Shown here: piece by piece, positions 1-8,950 of the stretch
Numbering within the stretch: the first letter of the stretch is position 1
Layout: each line of letters opens with the position of its first letter
Source of the DNA: Haliea sp.
GTDB lineage: Bacteria > Pseudomonadota > Gammaproteobacteria > Pseudomonadales > Halieaceae
Assembly (NCBI GenBank): GCA_016704305.1
Contig: JADJAL010000001.1
Span: forward strand, 62,001-126,000
Length of the DNA stretch: 64,000 nucleotides
Direction: 5' to 3'
Notes under the pieces: model-generated
Told to the model about the DNA's origin: nothing
Seen by the model: the letters and a program-made list of their open reading frames with translations, nothing else
The model's database searches: none
Translations under genes and position numbers: made by a program

Positions 1-480
1 TGGGCCGACGGCTACAAAACGCTGCACGGCATGATGACCCACGGCTTCCCCAACCTGTTTTTCATCGGCTATTACCAGGGCGGCCTGAATGCCAGTACGA
101 CAGAACAGTACCATCGCCAGACAATCCATTGTGCGTACATCATCAGCGAGGCCCTGGGCCGCGGCGTGGCGGCTGTCGAACCGAGCCGGGAAGCGCAGGA
201 TGCGTACGTCAGCCACTTTCGCGACGTCGCGATTGACCTGACGGACTTCCAGCGTGAATGCACGCCCAGTTACTACAATAACGAGAGCGAAACGATCACC
301 GGCAGTGACGGCCGGCAAAAGTTTCGCAACTTTTTGGGCGAGACCTACGGGCTGGGCTGGACTGCATTCGAGAAACTGTTGCAGGACTGGCGGGACAAGG
401 GTGCGCTTGACGGACTGGTCCTGTGCCCGAGCCCGGCAACGCGCGCACCGTTTCGGCAACAGAATAGGAGGCCATCATGA
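1..480 (+). CDS. Baeyer-Villiger-type flavin monooxygenase, C-terminal part (5' truncated by window edge)
   Basis: The frame is open from base 1 and stops at 478-480, so only about the last 159 residues are present. They match the C-terminal part of class B flavoprotein monooxygenases (cyclohexanone/phenylacetone monooxygenase type): a NLFFIGYYQGG-like stretch, QTIHCAYIISEAL, and the YYNNE motif that in this family precedes the C-terminal end. The FAD and NADPH Rossmann motifs and the BVMO fingerprint lie upstream of the window. Such enzymes insert oxygen next to a ketone, giving an ester or lactone, or oxidise heteroatoms. The stop overlaps the next start (ATGA at 477-480), so it is translationally coupled to the Rieske gene. 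The family is clear; the substrate is unknown. Confidence 0.8.
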   Translation, partial: WADGYKTLHGMMTHGFPNLFFIGYYQGGLNASTTEQYHRQTIHCAYIISEALGRGVAAVEPSREAQDAYVSHFRDVAIDLTDFQRECTPSYYNNESETITGSDGRQKFRNFLGETYGLGWTAFEKLLQDWRDKGALDGLVLCPSPATRAPFRQQNRRPS

Positions 481-1862
481 ACAAGCACATCAACATCACT
501 GCTGAAGACCTGGCTGAACCGCTGACGTATCCGGTGGAGGCATTCCTCTCACCCGAATACGCCCGGGCCGAGCGCGACCTGTTGTGGCCAAAGGTGTGGC
601 AGATGGCCGGCCGCCTGGAGGACATCCCCGAGGTCGGCAATTACTTTACCTACAACATCCTCGACGAATCGATCATCGTGGTGCGCACCGCGCCGGACAC
701 GTTGAGCGCGTTTTACAACGTCTGCCCGCATCGCGGCCGCCAGTTGGTGAATACGCCCGACAACGTGAACGGCGTGCGCGGCAAGAAGCAGCATTTCGTG
801 TGCGGCTTCCACGGCTGGACTTACGACCTGGAAGGCAAGAACACCTTTGTACTCGACCCGCAGGACTGGAAAGGCGCGCTGACGCCCGAACGCACCTGCC
901 TCACCCCGCTCAAGGTCGATACCTGGGGTGGTTGGGTGTACATCAACATGGACCCGGACTGCGAACCGCTGCTTGATTTCCTCGGCGACGTGGACCGCAT
1001 CCTGGCGCCGTTTGAGTTCGACAAGATGCGCTACAAGTGGCGGCAGTGGGTGATCTATCCCTGCAACTGGAAAACCGCGATCGAAGCGTTCATGGAGCCT
1101 TACCACGTCGCAGGCACGCACTCGCAATTGCTCAAGTACGGCGAGTTCTACGCCTACAGCAAGGCCTATGGCGCGCACGGCGTCAGCGGCTTTGACGAGC
1201 GCGATCCCGAACTCAGGAAGACCGGTGGCACCGGGGTGACGCGCGCTGGCGGCGCCAAGGGCTCGGACCCGCGCATCACCTCCTATGAACTGGCGCGCGA
1301 GAATTACGAATCGCTGCTGCACTCCGGTTCAACCGACACGCTGGTCAATGCCGCGAAGCGCCTGGTCGATGAATTGCCCGAGGGCACTTCGGGCCCGGAT
1401 GTGGTGAAACACTGGCTGGCGTCAGCCAGGGCGGATGATGCGGCGCGCGGCGTGATCTGGCCGCAGATGACGGTTGAGCAACAATCGGAAGCGGGCCTCG
1501 CATGGAGCCTGTTCCCCAACCAGACGATCCTGCAGGGCGTGACCTTCGCGCTGTGCTACCGCTCGCGCCCGTACGGCGACGACCCCAACAAATGCATTTT
1601 CGAATCCTACGCGCTGGAGCGCTTCCCCGAAGGGCAGGAGCCGAAGACGGAATGGGTGTATGCCGACCCCACCCCCGAGAACTGGGGCCCGGTGCTGGCG
1701 CAGGATTTCTCCAACATGGAGTGGGTGCAAAAAGGCATGAAATCGCGTGGTTTTCGCGGCCCGCTGCCCAACCCGCACCAGGAGCGCAAGGTCACCAATT
1801 TCCACCGCGTGTTGTCGGAGTATATGGGCCGCGGCTATCCCAGCCTGCTGGACGACAAGTAG
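477..1862 (+). CDS. Rieske non-heme iron oxygenase, alpha subunit
   Basis: 461 aa, preceded by a strong ribosome binding site (AGGAGG, 5 nt before the ATG). The N-terminal Rieske [2Fe-2S] domain shows the ligands in CPHRGRQL (about residue 83) and CGFHGWTYDLEG (about 105). The catalytic domain has the mononuclear iron motif EAFMEPYHVAGTHSQL (about residues 203-218). Length and motifs fit the alpha3 type that works without a beta subunit. It would hydroxylate or demethylate a ring or terpenoid/steroid-like substrate using electrons from a separate reductase. No ferredoxin or reductase gene is visible nearby. It overlaps the monooxygenase gene by 4 nt, and a ThDP enzyme gene follows after 46 nt. 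A second Rieske gene lies at 17.7-19.1 kb. Confidence 0.9.
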   Translation: MNKHINITAEDLAEPLTYPVEAFLSPEYARAERDLLWPKVWQMAGRLEDIPEVGNYFTYNILDESIIVVRTAPDTLSAFYNVCPHRGRQLVNTPDNVNGVRGKKQHFVCGFHGWTYDLEGKNTFVLDPQDWKGALTPERTCLTPLKVDTWGGWVYINMDPDCEPLLDFLGDVDRILAPFEFDKMRYKWRQWVIYPCNWKTAIEAFMEPYHVAGTHSQLLKYGEFYAYSKAYGAHGVSGFDERDPELRKTGGTGVTRAGGAKGSDPRITSYELARENYESLLHSGSTDTLVNAAKRLVDELPEGTSGPDVVKHWLASARADDAARGVIWPQMTVEQQSEAGLAWSLFPNQTILQGVTFALCYRSRPYGDDPNKCIFESYALERFPEGQEPKTEWVYADPTPENWGPVLAQDFSNMEWVQKGMKSRGFRGPLPNPHQERKVTNFHRVLSEYMGRGYPSLLDDK

Positions 1863-1908
1863 GCGAACGAACATTCCACTTCAAAATAAATCTACAAGGT
1901 AAGAGAAC

Positions 1909-3688
1909 ATGTACGCAGACGAGAAAGCGCCCGACACCAACCCACCCGCCACCGATCGCACGACCGTGAAAGTCTACGAGCGCATCCTCGATCTCCTCGA
2001 GGCCGAGGGCATCAGGGCAGTCTTCGGCATACCCGACCCCAATTTCGTGCACCTCTTCGTCGCCGCCGAAAAACGCGGGTGGGACGTTGTGACACCGCAC
2101 CACGAACTGTCTTCGGGTTTCATGGCGGAGGCCTACGCCCGCATGAACGGCACCCCGGCCCTGTGCATCGCCACGCTGGGCCCGGGCGTCGCCCTCGCCT
2201 CCGGTTCCATGATGAACTCGCTGGTCGAGAACTCGCCGGTAATTTACCTGGGCGGTCAGCGCGCCAGGATCACCGAGCGCCGGGTGCGGCGCGGCCGCAT
2301 CCAGTTCATCCAGCAGGAGGACCTGTTCAAGAACTCCGGTGAAGTGGAGCGCCAGCATTGAGTACGCGGAGCAGACCGACGAAATCATCCGCCACGCGCT
2401 GCGCGTGTGCCAGACCGGCACCCCCGGGCCCGTGTACATTGAGTACCCGTCCCACGTCATCAACCAGGATATCGAGGTCAAGCCCGCCCTGCCCCCTGCC
2501 GCCTACCGCCTGGTGGAACCCGGCGCCGACGGACAGATGGTGGCCAAGGCCGCCGAGCTGATTAAAAACGCCGAGTGCCCGATCATCCTGACCGGCCACG
2601 CGGTGCAGTGCAGCCGCGCCGGGCAGAAAGTGCGCGAGCTGGCCGAGCTGATGGGCTGCCCCGTGTTGCAGACCTCAGGTGGCAACGCTTTTATCGAGGG
2701 TATTGAGGAGCGCACCTTCCCCTACCTGTTCGCGGAAGTGGCCGACGAGATCGTCGCCAAGTCCGACGTGGTGGTGGCCATCGGCACCGAAATCGGCGAG
2801 CCCATGCACTTCGGTCGCGGTTTCCTGTGGGCCGAGGGCAACGTCGACCGCAAATGGATCAGCATCGAACTGGACCCGGAAGCCATCGGCCAGAACCGGC
2901 CCATCGATGTGCCGCTGGTAGGCGACCTGCGCACCGTCGTGCCCCAGCTTTCGGCGGCATTGAAAGACAGCCCACGGGCCGAGCACCCAGACCTGAAGCG
3001 TTGGATAAAAGAGGACAAGGATCGCCTCGCCGCGCTTGCGAAGCAGGACTTCACTACCCCCAGCGGCCGCGTGCACACCGGCCAGTGGGTGGTCGAGTCG
3101 ACCGCAGCGATGCCCGAGAACGCGATCCATGTGCGCGACGGCGGCGGTACCGTTGTCTTCACCTGGACCTATTTACAGGGCAAGCCGCGTGACGTGGTGT
3201 GGAACCAGAACTTCGGCTGCCTCGGCACCGGCCTGCCCTACGCTGTCGGCGCCTCCATCGCCGACGGCGGCAAGCGCCCGGTGCTGTTCACCACCAGCGA
3301 TTCCGCCTTCCTGTACCACATCGCGGAACTGGAAGTGGCGCATCGCTTCAACCTGCCGATAGTGACCGTGGTGGCAGTCGACAACGCCTGGGGCCTTGAA
3401 GTGGGCGTCTACAAGCGCACCTTCGGCCACGGCAATACCACCGAGCCCGGCGTGCACTGGAGCAAAGATGTGCGCTTCGACAAGCTCGCCGAGAGCCTCG
3501 GTTGCCAGGGCATGTATGTGGAAAAAGGTGAAGAGTTGGGCGCGGCCATCACGAAGGCATTCGCCAGCGGCAAGCCGACGGTGATCCACGTGCCGATCGA
3601 CCCGGTGATCAACCATGGCGGCAATGAGAACCTGGATACGGCTAACTATGCGCGGTTCCGGACTTGGTACGCGGAAGGGCAGCAATAA
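1909..3688 (+). CDS. Thiamine-diphosphate-dependent enzyme (acetolactate synthase / benzoylformate decarboxylase superfamily), one frameshift
   Basis: Two frames together encode one protein of about 590 aa. Frame 1 (1909-2340) carries the N-terminal Pyr domain with the cofactor-activating glutamate in TPHHELSSGF (about residue 65). Frame 2 (2340-3688) carries the central FAD/DHS-like domain and the C-terminal PP domain. The shift is at 2338-2340: reading GTG AAG TGG after AAC TCC restores NSVKWSA, so one extra G in GG is the simplest explanation. The PP-domain metal motif is unusual: TTSDSAF in place of GDG, and VDNAW in place of NN. The Mg-binding Asp and Asn are kept. It probably makes or breaks a C-C bond next to a carbonyl. 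It sits just downstream of the oxygenases, so a role in the same pathway is likely; the substrate is unknown. Confidence 0.75.
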
Positions 3689-3837
3689 TTTAGCGATAGT
3701 TCAGCGGTATCCCACTGCCCGCCTCCTGCATCGGCGGCGGGCAATGAATTCTCGCCCGCGGTTTTCAGGCCTTCCGCCGCTGAAATAGTTAAAGCGCGCA
3801 GTGATCTGCACGCCCGACTAGCAGCACAAACCAATCA
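3689..3837. other. Intergenic region with a short GC-rich hairpin
   Basis: 149 nt between the convergent ThDP-enzyme and vapC ends. The only structure seen is a 7-bp stem, GCCCGCC (3717-3723) with GGCGGGC (3736-3742) and a 12-nt loop. It has no T-run, so it is at best a weak terminator for the + strand operon. No coding signal was seen. Confidence 0.25.
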
Positions 3838-4272
3838 CTATGGCTTTTCGGTTCCCGGTATTTGTTGCGCAGCCGCGTCGAAAGTGTATACGCCCTCAAA
3901 CGGCAATCCAGTCGTTTCTGCTATGTGGCGTGCTTTGTTGACGATGAGCGCATCGGGAAAATCAGCTTCCTTGCGCTTTCCGCCCGATTTAATTGATATG
4001 GCGTTCTTATAATCGCTTACCGCTCGCCAGACGGTCGGCCCATTTTCAAAAACAATATTGGGCTCTGCGAACAGGGAGTGCACGACCTTGATGATGGCTT
4101 CCTTATCCAGGTTGTATCGCTTGCCTTTGAGTGTCCAAATAGTTTCCACCATTACAACATCTGTGATGAGCACAGGAGTGTCACCCAGAATCAGCGCGCT
4201 CGCCCGTTTCGCCTGTGCTTTATCATCGTTCAACAAATATCGCAGGAGTACATTGGTATCGATCGCAATCAC
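3838..4272 (-). CDS. vapC: VapC-like PIN-domain ribonuclease toxin
   Basis: 144 aa PIN-domain protein. The first acidic residue is in IAIDTNVLLRYLL (Asp at about residue 5), a glutamate is in VMVETIWTL (about 44), and the later acidic cluster is in KEADFPDALIVNKA (about 105-118). These fit the metal-binding site of PIN endoribonucleases, which usually cleave tRNA or mRNA. The start is GTG at 4272, and it overlaps the antitoxin stop (GTGA at 4272-4269), the usual coupling of toxin to antitoxin. The gene is visibly poorer in G+C than the catabolic genes around it, consistent with transfer. Gene identity is at family level. Confidence 0.88.
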   Translation of the reverse strand: MIAIDTNVLLRYLLNDDKAQAKRASALILGDTPVLITDVVMVETIWTLKGKRYNLDKEAIIKVVHSLFAEPNIVFENGPTVWRAVSDYKNAISIKSGGKRKEADFPDALIVNKARHIAETTGLPFEGVYTFDAAAQQIPGTEKP

Positions 4273-4490
4273 TGCGCAACACTGCTCTGCAGGGATTGTT
4301 CATCGGTGAATCGTTTGTCAGTGGCAACACGCTTTAGCAAACCTTTCGCCGACCCCGCCACTTGCTTAATGATTATTATGTGTCCTTCATTATCCACATA
4401 ACTTTCGTAGTCATCGCCCGGCTCAATTCCTGCCTCCCTGCATTGATCGATGGGCAGCGTGATTTGTCTTTTTGCGCTAACTTTCGGCAT
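4269..4490 (-). CDS. vapB: VapB-like AbrB/SpoVT-fold antitoxin
   Basis: 73 aa. It begins MPKVSAKRQITLP, the swapped-hairpin AbrB DNA-binding motif, followed by EPGDDYESYVDNEGHIII; the C-terminal part would wrap the toxin. I chose the ATG at 4490 because GAGGAAG sits 6-7 nt upstream and the motif starts there. An upstream in-frame start at 4553 would put the promoter inside the gene. It would neutralise the adjacent PIN toxin and, with it, repress its own promoter through the palindrome at 4524-4541. Confidence 0.88.
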   Translation of the reverse strand: MPKVSAKRQITLPIDQCREAGIEPGDDYESYVDNEGHIIIIKQVAGSAKGLLKRVATDKRFTDEQSLQSSVAQ

Positions 4491-4523
4491 TTTGCACTTC
4501 CTCTTTTCCAAGATCACCATAGC

Positions 4524-4553
4524 AAAGATAAATAAATCTTTACTAAAGTTCAA
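4524..4553 (-). promoter_or_regulatory. vapBC promoter with overlapping operator palindrome
   Basis: On the minus strand there is TTGAAC (4553-4548), a 17-nt spacer and TATCTT (4530-4525), a reasonable sigma70 promoter 35 nt upstream of the vapB start. A perfect inverted repeat AAAGAT-N6-ATCTTT (4524-4541) covers the -10 and spacer, and a second one, CTTT-act-AAAG (4538-4548), overlaps it. This arrangement suits autorepression by the AbrB-type antitoxin, which is an inference. Confidence 0.5.
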
Positions 4554-4576
4554 TGGGTAAAGATACAGACCTGGTG

Positions 4577-4814
4577 TACCGTCATCCTCACCTGGACCTA
4601 TTTACAGGGCAAACCGCGTGACGTGGTGTGGAACCAGAACTTCAGCTGCCTCGGTACCGGCCTGCCCTACGCGGTCGGCGCCTCCATCGCCGATTGCGGC
4701 GGCAAGCGCCCGGTGCTGTTCACCACCAGCGATTCCGCCTTCCATGTACCACATCGCGGAACTGGAAGTGGCGCATCGCTTCAACCGCGCCACATAGTGA
4801 CCGTGGTGGCAGTC
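4577..4814 (+). pseudogene. Duplicated internal fragment of the ThDP-enzyme gene
   Basis: This stretch is a near copy of 3148-3379, covering the start of the PP domain (TWTYLQGKPRDVVWNQN through the VAV before the second metal motif). Differences are a few substitutions plus small insertions: +3 nt at the GATTGCGGCGGC site, +1 nt at TTCCATGTACC, and about +2 nt at AACCGCGCCACATAG. These break the frame. No start, ribosome binding site or flanking homology is present, so it is not functional. It lies on the far side of vapBC from the intact gene. It may be a scar of a local duplication or of the event that brought in the toxin-antitoxin pair. Confidence 0.85.
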
Positions 4815-4943
4815 CTCGTTCTTATGATTTACCTTGCGCTGCTACCAGCACCACTGCGCGGTTGCCTTAGCGGCGATTCCTGTCCACACTAAGTGAGGAA
4901 AGCGATTTACGAATAATAAAGCACTCGCGGAAGGAATCTGGGA

Positions 4944-7841
4944 ATGCGCACAGTAGACTCGGCTGCTAACGCCCCGTCCCGCGTCTTCAATCATCCGACA
5001 GATCGGGCCGTTTCCCGTGGACGGGTCATACGCGCTGTATCCTTGCTGCTGGCAGCCTGCGCCCTGCCGGCATGGGCGGCGGACCCTGACATATCCAACC
5101 GGTCATACATCAAAATTCCGTATAAGAATACCCTTAACGGTCTTCCAGAATATTATTCATACCTCTGGCCAACAGCGGTAGCAGCCGGCACCGAGTTTGC
5201 CCTTGTCGGCTCCGGCACGCCCAGTGGCAATGCCAGCATTTTCCCCGGCGGCATGTTCACGCCGCCAAGCGTCTCCACAACCTTCACTGCCAACCCCGTG
5301 CTCGTCACGGGCCCGTGGAACGGTACCCCTTTTAGTAATCTCACTATCAACCCACCCTTGAACCCACTGGGCGTCGAGCGGTTTGGGACCTCCCTGGCCA
5401 TCCACGGCAACCGGGTCGCAATAGGCTCTCCGGAGGTGATCAAGGAGGTGTTTAGCTACTCAACCGGCAGCTGTAACGATAATGGCTGTCCCGCCCCGAC
5501 AATCACTGGCTCCGGCCGCGTACATCTCTATCAGTACAACGGCACCAGCTTCGCGCCACTACGCATCATTCCGTACGGCGGTTTGCAGGAGCGTTTCGGC
5601 GCCGCCGTCGCACTGGATGCGACCAATTTGCTGGTGGGCCGGGCTGGTTCGGTGCCCGGGAGGGCGGACATGTTTAACCTCAGTACCGGTAGCCTTGTTA
5701 CGACGTTTTCCTCACCCGCCGCGAATGACGGATTCGGCAAGACCCTCGCACTGGCGGGTGACCTCGGCATCGTGGGGGCGCCCGACGGCAATGCGGTCTA
5801 CGTTTACCGCCGCACTGGCGCAGGCACCTGGACTGCGGCTGGCACCCTGGCGAGCCCGGGCCCAAACTCGCAATTTGGCGCGTCCATCTCGGCAGAGGGC
5901 GAGCGCATCCTGGTCGGTGCGCCCGGCATCGACCGGGCCTACGTGTTTGAGGACGACGGGGATAACTACTGGCCAGTGGCGGCGGAATTGTCAGGCGGTG
6001 CCGACTCCGGCTTTGGCACGGCTGTCGCCCTCACCGGCGACACGGCATTCATAGGCGCGCCCAGGCTGTTTATTTTTGGCATGCGAATCGGACTGGTCGC
6101 GCGTCACGATCGCGCCAACGACGGCAGTTGGCCGTTTGTCACCTACAAAATTTCCCGGCGGCCCGAGGACGGCGATGGTTTCGCTACCGCCATCGCCGCC
6201 TCGACCACCCTGCTCACCGCCCTCGATAATGGCCCGACCACGCGACCGGCCGAGCAGAGCGTGTTTACCGCCCCTGGCAATATCCAGGACTCCGACGGCG
6301 ACGGCGCGTCAGATTACGGCGATAACTGCGAAGCACTGTATAACCCTGACCAGGCCGACTCCGACAAGGACGACCAGGGCAACGACTGTGACGCGGATGA
6401 TGACAACGACGAGTTGACCGACACCCAGGAGGCGCAGATCGGTAGTGACCCATTGAACCCCGACACCGACGGCGATGGGTATGACGATGGGGAAGACTCC
6501 AACCCCACGCACTTTGACGATCTCGACGGCGACGGCGTGTCTGATCAGTCAGACAACTGCCGCTTGATCGCCAACAGCGGGCAGCAGGATTTAGACAAGG
6601 ACAGCCAGGGCGATGCCTGTGACTCCGACACCGACAACGACGGCCTCACTAATGAAAACGAAATCGCCAACGGTACCAATCCCCTGGACAAAGACACGGA
6701 CGATGACCTTCGTAACGACAACATCGACAGACTGCCGCTGGACCCGTTGGACGGCTGGAGTGGCCTCGACCGACTGCCCTTCCACGCGGGTCCCACAGGC
6801 ACAGGACTTTCCAAAGCCGCTGCCGTCGGCGACGGTATCGTGCTGGCCTTGGACAACACCGCTACCTTGCACGCGTTCACCCATCAAACTGGAGGCTGGG
6901 CACCCGTTGCGCCGCCGCTGGTCAACGGCCAACCTGTGCCCACCGCAGGGCTGCCCAAAATGCGCGGCAAGCATGCGGCAGTGTTCAAGAAGGGCAGTAT
7001 CGCCACGGGGACGAAAGACGATATCGTCTACGCGTTCGAGTGGTCGGCCAACACGGGCTGGACACTGCTCGCTACCGTGGATGTCTTCGCTGGCTCCGCT
7101 GCCCAAACTGCCCACGTGCGCGCCGTCGCGATCGACAAAGACCTGCTTGCGCTGCGCGTAACCGTGGACGGCGTCTCACAGATCTGGATCTATCGGCTTG
7201 CGGCCCAGGCGGCGAGTCGGGTGGCTGTGGCGGGCGCAACCGCAAATAATGATGGTCCACTGGTGGTGGCCGGTGACACGGTATTCTCGGGCGAGTGGCA
7301 GGTGTCTGCCGATGATGGGCAGATCAGCATTTATGAAGCGGGCAATGGCTTCGCCCGCCAGATCGTGACCTTCTCCAACACCTCGACCAAGGACCGGTTG
7401 GGCAGGAACCTGAGTGTCGTGCGCGACCGGGAAGTCCTCGTCGACTCCAGTATCGGCTCCTTCTGGCTGCGCAAGAACGGCAATTGGGCGCTGACGCCCA
7501 CCGGCATCGGGCCCACCAGTGGCAACAGTCTCGCCATCAGTGGTGAAGGCGGTGAGTTCATCATGCACGGCACCAGCGGCACCAGCGACATCACGGTCCA
7601 GCGCACTGCTGGCAGCGGTGTGCCAGGTGTGGTGCGGTTGTTCCTGGAAAGCAGCCTGTCTACCAACGGCCGTGTCATCGTGGAGGCAGGGCCCGAACTG
7701 ATTGAGTTCTTCGCGGTCGACCTGGATGCGGACGGCGCGCCGGATGACCTCGATAACTGCCATGGCACAGCCAACCCGGACCAGCTCGACAGTGATGGCG
7801 ACGGCATCGGGGACGCGTGTGAACTGCCTCCGGGCTGCTGA
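4944..7841 (+). CDS. Secreted FG-GAP / thrombospondin type 3 repeat protein
   Basis: 965 aa with a GGAAGGA ribosome binding site 8 nt before the ATG. A long N-region is followed by a hydrophobic core ending LPAWA-ADPD, a plausible signal-peptidase I site near residue 46, so it is exported. Residues about 140-430 contain repeated blades of the form FGxxxALxGDxxxVGAP (for example GFGKTLALAGDLGIVGAP and QFGASISAEGERILVGAP), typical of FG-GAP/integrin-like beta-propellers. Residues about 448-592 and 930-965 are Asp-rich calcium-binding thrombospondin type 3 repeats (DSDGDG, DNC, GDACDSD). A second, weaker propeller-like section lies between them. Such proteins are surface or extracellular calcium-stabilised scaffolds. 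Its role among catabolic genes is not obvious; adhesion or substrate capture is speculation. Confidence 0.8.
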   Translation: MRTVDSAANAPSRVFNHPTDRAVSRGRVIRAVSLLLAACALPAWAADPDISNRSYIKIPYKNTLNGLPEYYSYLWPTAVAAGTEFALVGSGTPSGNASIFPGGMFTPPSVSTTFTANPVLVTGPWNGTPFSNLTINPPLNPLGVERFGTSLAIHGNRVAIGSPEVIKEVFSYSTGSCNDNGCPAPTITGSGRVHLYQYNGTSFAPLRIIPYGGLQERFGAAVALDATNLLVGRAGSVPGRADMFNLSTGSLVTTFSSPAANDGFGKTLALAGDLGIVGAPDGNAVYVYRRTGAGTWTAAGTLASPGPNSQFGASISAEGERILVGAPGIDRAYVFEDDGDNYWPVAAELSGGADSGFGTAVALTGDTAFIGAPRLFIFGMRIGLVARHDRANDGSWPFVTYKISRRPEDGDGFATAIAASTTLLTALDNGPTTRPAEQSVFTAPGNIQDSDGDGASDYGDNCEALYNPDQADSDKDDQGNDCDADDDNDELTDTQEAQIGSDPLNPDTDGDGYDDGEDSNPTHFDDLDGDGVSDQSDNCRLIANSGQQDLDKDSQGDACDSDTDNDGLTNENEIANGTNPLDKDTDDDLRNDNIDRLPLDPLDGWSGLDRLPFHAGPTGTGLSKAAAVGDGIVLALDNTATLHAFTHQTGGWAPVAPPLVNGQPVPTAGLPKMRGKHAAVFKKGSIATGTKDDIVYAFEWSANTGWTLLATVDVFAGSAAQTAHVRAVAIDKDLLALRVTVDGVSQIWIYRLAAQAASRVAVAGATANNDGPLVVAGDTVFSGEWQVSADDGQISIYEAGNGFARQIVTFSNTSTKDRLGRNLSVVRDREVLVDSSIGSFWLRKNGNWALTPTGIGPTSGNSLAISGEGGEFIMHGTSGTSDITVQRTAGSGVPGVVRLFLESSLSTNGRVIVEAGPELIEFFAVDLDADGAPDDLDNCHGTANPDQLDSDGDGIGDACELPPGC

Positions 7842-7844
7842 CAC

Positions 7845-8294
7845 ATGGCAAACGTGACCATCAGGCACATCGGCATCTGTGTCGCCGACATCGAGCGCTC
7901 CTCGCGCTTCTACACCGGGGCGCTGGGTTTCACGGCACTGATGAAGGTGACGGAGATCGGCGCGCCCTTCGACGCGCTGATCGAGCAGCCCGGCGCTACG
8001 CTGCGGGTGCAGCAACTGCGCTGCGGCGATGTCACTATCGAACTGTTGGGATTTGCAGGCACGCAAGTGTCCGGAACCGCGGAACGTGTCCCTATGAACC
8101 AGCGCGGTTTCACGCACATGACCCTGATGGTGGACGATCTCGAGGCGACCTCGGGGCGCATCCAGGAATTTGGGGGCAAGGTACATGCAGAAACACGCAT
8201 CGACTCGCCCTTCGGCCCGCTGGTGTTCTGCACCGACCCGGACGGGGTGCGGATTGAGCTGATGGAAAGTAAGCCCGCAGCATCTCAAACGTGA
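7845..8294 (+). CDS. VOC-superfamily (glyoxalase/dioxygenase-fold) protein
   Basis: 149 aa, a single vicinal-oxygen-chelate module. The N-terminal strand IRHIGICVADIERSSRFY carries the usual first metal-ligand histidine, and the second half has HMTLMVDDLE and PFGPLVFCTDPDGVRIELME with the C-terminal glutamate. This resembles glyoxalase I, methylmalonyl-CoA epimerase or ring-cleavage relatives; the exact reaction cannot be told. It starts only 4 nt after the preceding stop and has no clear ribosome binding site, so it may be translated by coupling. It ends facing the minus-strand catabolic operon. Confidence 0.78.
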   Translation: MANVTIRHIGICVADIERSSRFYTGALGFTALMKVTEIGAPFDALIEQPGATLRVQQLRCGDVTIELLGFAGTQVSGTAERVPMNQRGFTHMTLMVDDLEATSGRIQEFGGKVHAETRIDSPFGPLVFCTDPDGVRIELMESKPAASQT

Positions 8295-8381
8295 GTTCGT
8301 GGTACAGCCGGCAGTTCCTCTTCGCCGAATTCCCACGCGATGGAATTCGCAGCACCGATATCTGCCGATGCTTGCGGCAAC

Positions 8382-8906
8382 TCAGGCGCGTTCGCCGCGT
8401 GCAAACAGGCGGCTAACCAACTCGGCGTAGCTGGCATCCGCGGTGCTATCCGCCGCTGCGGGAACGGTGTCCAGCGCGCGCCGCACTTTCAGGTCGTAGG
8501 TCACCACGCGTTTCGCGAAACGCCAGCGACCGTCCTGCTCGCGACGGTAGCGGTCGAGGTAGCGCACCGCCATGAAGTCCTCCATCCAGCCGGACTTGCC
8601 ATCGGGAATGGCGTGATAGGCAAGGGCGTAGACTTCGCCCTCGCCGTCATCACCGTCGACCGAGATCAGGTGGTTGCACACGTGATGCCCGCTGTAGCGC
8701 ATGAACGGAAACGCCTGCTCAAGGAAATCCACGTACTTATCCGCAGGACCATCGAACGTATCGCCATGCGTATCCGTGGCGTCGGCGGTATACAGCGTGC
8801 GCAGCAACTGGCCGTCCTTGCGGTCGACACCGCGACTGTAGAGCAGCACCAGTTCGCGGATGGCCTCTTTATCGACCAGCATCGCCAGGGCCTTTTCGTG
8901 CTTCAT
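8382..8906 (-). CDS. SnoaL-like (NTF2-fold) protein
   Basis: 174 aa. I start at the ATG at 8906, which has GAGG about 8 nt upstream; the upstream in-frame extension has no family resemblance. The pattern IRELVLLYSRGVDRKD (about 15-30) followed by a cone-shaped alpha+beta fold is typical of SnoaL_4 proteins, which include ring cyclases, isomerases, dehydratases and small-subunit relatives of dioxygenases. It is the last gene of the minus-strand catabolic operon and a paralogue of the upstream SnoaL gene (8951-9535). Isomerase, dehydratase or hydrolase roles are possible; none can be assigned. Confidence 0.75.
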   Translation of the reverse strand: MKHEKALAMLVDKEAIRELVLLYSRGVDRKDGQLLRTLYTADATDTHGDTFDGPADKYVDFLEQAFPFMRYSGHHVCNHLISVDGDDGEGEVYALAYHAIPDGKSGWMEDFMAVRYLDRYRREQDGRWRFAKRVVTYDLKVRRALDTVPAAADSTADASYAELVSRLFARGERA

Positions 8907-8950
8907 AGGAACACCTCGTTGTGGGCAGGACGCGCCTGGGTCCGGCGCGG

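Noticed and set aside
3717..3742. Strong rho-independent terminator after the ThDP gene
   Set aside because: The stem is only 7 bp with a 12-nt loop and no T-run, so it is mentioned only as a weak hairpin.
7176..8336. 386-codon minus frame
   Set aside because: Runs antisense through the end of the propeller protein and the VOC gene; His/Gln/Arg-rich without recognisable domains.
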